Below are positions 62,401 through 64,000 of a DNA stretch of 64,000 nt, in pieces (position 1 is the stretch's first letter; each line of letters opens with the position of its first letter). Both the position numbers and the translations under genes were made by a program. Source of the stretch: Mytilus galloprovincialis (lineage: Eukaryota > Mollusca > Bivalvia > Mytilida > Mytilidae). The notes under the pieces were generated by a model. That model ran no database searches, was not told the DNA's origin, and saw only the letters and a program-made list of their open reading frames with translations. Location of the stretch: assembly GCF_965363235.1 (NCBI RefSeq), contig NC_134847.1, forward strand, positions 58,498,439 to 58,562,438. Direction: 5' to 3'.

Positions 62401-63119
62401 ACCAAATACACAAAGTTTTTATAACACAACGGCAGTTAGTTAGCCAGAGTAAACATCGTTGATTACCACCCAAGCTGTCAAGGGAAGCCATGTAATTATA
62501 CTTCTTCTTTGATTTACAGGTAAAATTTAACACAGGTGTCAATTACACCTGTACGTAGTAAGAAATTATCAAATATGATGGCTGAAAATTTTCATTCATG
62601 AAATATTTCATACACAGGAGTTTTTTCTGCTAAACGGGAGGACGGGAGGAGACCCCTGAAAACGGGATTATTGTACTCCCGTCGGGAGGTTCACATGTAT
62701 GTGTATTCTACATGTATATCCAGGAAACCACAATCAATGGCTCATATATGCAATTGAAAATGAAAAAGCTCTTTTTAAATCAGTGCAGCAGTATTGACAC
62801 ACTGAAAATATTAATATGTAAAGGTAGACAAAATTATCCCTTATCAGATATTTACATACTGTAAGTCATAATCCAAGATGCTTACAATATGAGTTCTTAC
62901 AATAAATGCTACTTTTTCGTCTATTTGAAAGTGTTAACAGACTCCAGACTATTTTGTTTCTAATTATAACTGTATAATAAAATTTCCTGAACACAAGTGT
63001 TTTTCAAACAGTATATAAATAGAATAGAGATGTTTGTCACATACTTTCCTGCTATATCTCATGTAAGGCATTAATGGCTTGTCTGGTGCCTTAGGTGCTT
63101 TTGGTGCTCGGCTGTCAGA
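50458..63119 (-). CDS. SMARCE1: SMARCE1/BAF57, HMG-box subunit of the BAF (SWI/SNF) complex; 5' end outside window
   Basis: Eleven exons in transcript order: 63045-63119, 56363-56494, 55981-56056, 55596-55666, 54742-54799, 53926-54098, 53444-53545, 52854-53117, 52145-52432, 51003-51083, 50458-50677 (1540 nt, ending phase 1). The first three cover the HMG box ([13 protein letters not shown], then [20 protein letters not shown] and [20 protein letters not shown]). Next come [16 protein letters not shown], the [16 protein letters not shown] block and the coiled coil ([20 protein letters not shown]), all as in vertebrate BAF57. Then follow a charged helix of KREEEER units, an M/P/Q/N-rich exon and a serine-rich exon ending [18 protein letters not shown]. 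The N-terminal exon(s) lie beyond the right edge. The protein acts in the nucleus, binding DNA through the HMG box. Two donors are weak (GTTGGT, GTTGTT). The terminal exon is uncertain; see 41831-41949. Confidence 0.93.
51180..51835. repeat. Diverged tandem repeats with (T/A)AATAAC palindromes
   Basis: Between SMARCE1 exons. A unit of about 170 bp recurs (AGGCCTTTAAGGGAAAACTA near 51369, AAGCCTTTAAAGAGATATAG near 51539). Each unit is followed by a small palindrome such as AATAACAAGGCTTAGTTATT or GTAATAACACCCTTTGGTTA. Related TAACATATGTTTGTTA and AACAACATGTATGTTATT motifs lie on either side. Confidence 0.45.
56905..57190. repeat. Two adjoining fold-back elements
   Basis: The first has arms about 56906-56970 and 56988-57052: TAGTCCAAATAATTATGACG, then TCTT(G)GAAAGGCTATTATA and the exact complement order. 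The second has arms about 57041-57065 (GGCCTTGAAGGCATAAAAC) and 57160-57184 (GTTTTATGACCGCAAGGCC). The right edge of the first is the left edge of the second, so one sits against or inside the other. In a SMARCE1 intron. Confidence 0.7.
57813..58036. repeat. Interspersed repeat, family C (shorter copy)
   Basis: Contains GATATAGGAAGATGTGGTAT, AACACGGAGCCTTGGCTCAC and ACTAGTGTAAAACCATTCAA. An inverted 50-bp scrap of the same segment lies 130 bp on (58165-58215, GTGTGAGCCAAGACTCCGTG). In a SMARCE1 intron. Confidence 0.6.
58709..59105 (+). repeat. 198-bp tandem duplication containing a TGCCGATTTGAC minisatellite
   Basis: Copy 1 is 58709-58906 and copy 2 is 58907-59105, both starting CCCAGTCCC(A/G)TATATTATA and ending GGAGGAACCCCATTT. 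Inside copy 1 the motif (G)TGCCGA(T/A)TTGA occurs four times; inside copy 2 five times. Both are followed by TACCCAGTAATCT. It lies immediately 5' of the LINE, on the same strand as the LINE. Confidence 0.7.
59160..60890 (+). mobile_element. 5'-truncated non-LTR retrotransposon (LINE, Jockey/CR1/L2-like reverse transcriptase)
   Basis: ORF 59259-60599 (446 codons), frame open slightly upstream. RT motifs in order: [72 protein letters not shown] (catalytic ADD) and [17 protein letters not shown]. No AP endonuclease domain is present upstream, so the copy is 5'-truncated. Near 60555 a one-base shift moves the C-terminus to another frame, which continues as [19 protein letters not shown] to a stop at 60803-60805. 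A (GATCAA)-like run at 60862-60885 may mark the 3' tail. It lies in the largest SMARCE1 intron, antisense to that gene. The clade within the Jockey group is not certain. Confidence 0.85.
60895..63040. other. SMARCE1 intron, mostly unrecognised
   Basis: AT-rich intron. Contains a short GC-richer patch (62630-62700) with ACGGGAGG repeated directly and inverted (CTCCCGTCGGGAGG). No exon or RNA gene seen. Confidence 0.4.
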
Positions 63120-63174
63120 CTGTAAAATAAAATATGTGTTAAAAGTAATTAGAAAATTGAAATCAAATGATAAC

Positions 63175-63310
63175 CAGATGCTCTGCAGGGCACAGCTTTA
63201 TACGACCGCAGAGTTCGAACTCTGAGCAGTTGGGGCAACTATGGACACAACATTCAAGCTGGATGCAGCTCTGAATTCGGACTGTGATTAAATAACTGAC
63301 ACAGCATAGG
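63175..63310. repeat. Interspersed repeat, family G (head portion)
   Basis: Contains GGGCACAGCTTTATACGACC, GCAGTTGGGGCAACTATGGA, CAACATTCAAGCTGGATGCA and CACAGCATAGGTTTCTGACA. It matches the head of the repeat at 44097 and a type I recognise from mussels. In the SMARCE1 intron next to the HMG-box exon. Confidence 0.6.
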
Positions 63311-63519
63311 TTTCTGACACAGAATAAATGTGGTCTAATGAACTTCAAATTATTTTTTTTCTTTTGAGCAATTTACTATGCTGTTGAATATGAATCCTCT
63401 CAAAGAAAAAATATTTGAAGAAATTTTCTTTTTAAATTCTGAAATCTGAAATTAGAAACAAAATTGACCTCCACCCCAATTTTTTTTCTCACTTCCCCCT
63501 TTCCCTTATTCCAAAAATG

Positions 63520-63960
63520 ATCTCAATTCAAGTTTCTAATGGAGTTTGCAACAAAAACTACTCATTTAAAGTCATATGAAACGAGTGAGTGGTGAAAAAT
63601 AATGTTTATCCAATTCTTGAAACAATGCATGTATATATCATAAACTTAGTCCTCTGTGCACGATTTTATCATTTTTAAGCAAGTATATCGTATAATAGTC
63701 AATTTATTTTTCTCTCTGTCTGTTATGATTTAACAAATATGGCTGCTCATTAAATGCCGTGTTTTGAAGCCGAAGTTTACCGATTGTCACCTTATTGTAA
63801 ACAAATAACAAAAAGCATGGGTATTGAGAACGTGTTTAACATGTACAATCAGATAATTGTTTATTTTAATGACAGATCCATGCGTATTGCGATCACCGGA
63901 TTTTTACGAGAAGAGTTACGCTCAGGTCACTATGCATACGGAAAATAGGTCGGCTAATTG
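63520..63960. other. Probable repeat with a 64-codon ORF of unknown meaning
   Basis: The stretch GTCATATGAAACGAGTGAGT...GCATGTATATATCATAAAC feels like a mussel interspersed repeat, but no second copy is in the window. The ORF at 63754-63948 (+), starting MPCFEAEVYRLSPYC, has no recognised family. I do not call it a gene. Confidence 0.3.
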
Positions 63961-64000
63961 CTTCCTGGAAGCAAGCAATTAAAAATAAGTAAACTTCTTC

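Noticed and set aside
63754-63948. 64-codon plus-strand ORF near the right edge
   Set aside because: Unrecognised protein within what looks like a repeat, inside an intron of SMARCE1.

Overview
The window looks like nuclear DNA of a marine mussel (Mytilus or a close relative). It is AT-rich, has intron-split genes with GT-AG junctions and no bacterial-type operons. It is full of short repeats that I recognise from Mytilus sequences, such as the block with GAAACGCGCGTCTGGCGTA at about 25.1 kb. The species call is an inference; no search was run.

Left part (1-31 kb, + strand): a tandem array of three genes of the phytanoyl-CoA hydroxylase-interacting protein (PHYHIP/PHYHIPL) type, at 4304-9500, 16491-22863 and 26231-30993. 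Each has five coding exons with matching phases: a tiny first exon, a beta-rich exon, a short linker exon, a second beta-rich exon, and a long last exon carrying the PHYHIP C-terminal domain. Genes 1 and 3 read open end to end (460 and 457 codons). Gene 2 has lost the usual acceptor of its last exon and has an in-frame TGA just inside it, so it is probably a recent pseudogene or a truncated form. Between and inside these genes lie a TTAA-flanked non-autonomous transposon, fold-back elements and many fragments of retroelement 3' ends.

Middle (31-41 kb): a Penelope-like reverse transcriptase remnant, split by a long-inverted-repeat element, then more repeats and long stretches without a gene I can support.

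Right part (41-63 kb, - strand): eleven exons (50458-63119) of SMARCE1/BAF57, the HMG-box subunit of the BAF chromatin remodelling complex. They start inside the HMG box; the N-terminal exon(s) lie beyond the right edge. Downstream on the same strand are a ZEB-type two-zinc-finger exon (46823-47005), a possible short alternative last exon (46538-46569) and an acidic last exon (41831-41949). All are phase-compatible with each other and with the last SMARCE1 exon. Either SMARCE1 sits inside a ZEB gene or the locus makes SMARCE1/zinc-finger hybrids; the sequence alone cannot decide. The 6.5 kb SMARCE1 intron at 56.5-63.0 kb holds fold-back elements, a duplicated minisatellite and a 5'-truncated LINE in the opposite orientation.
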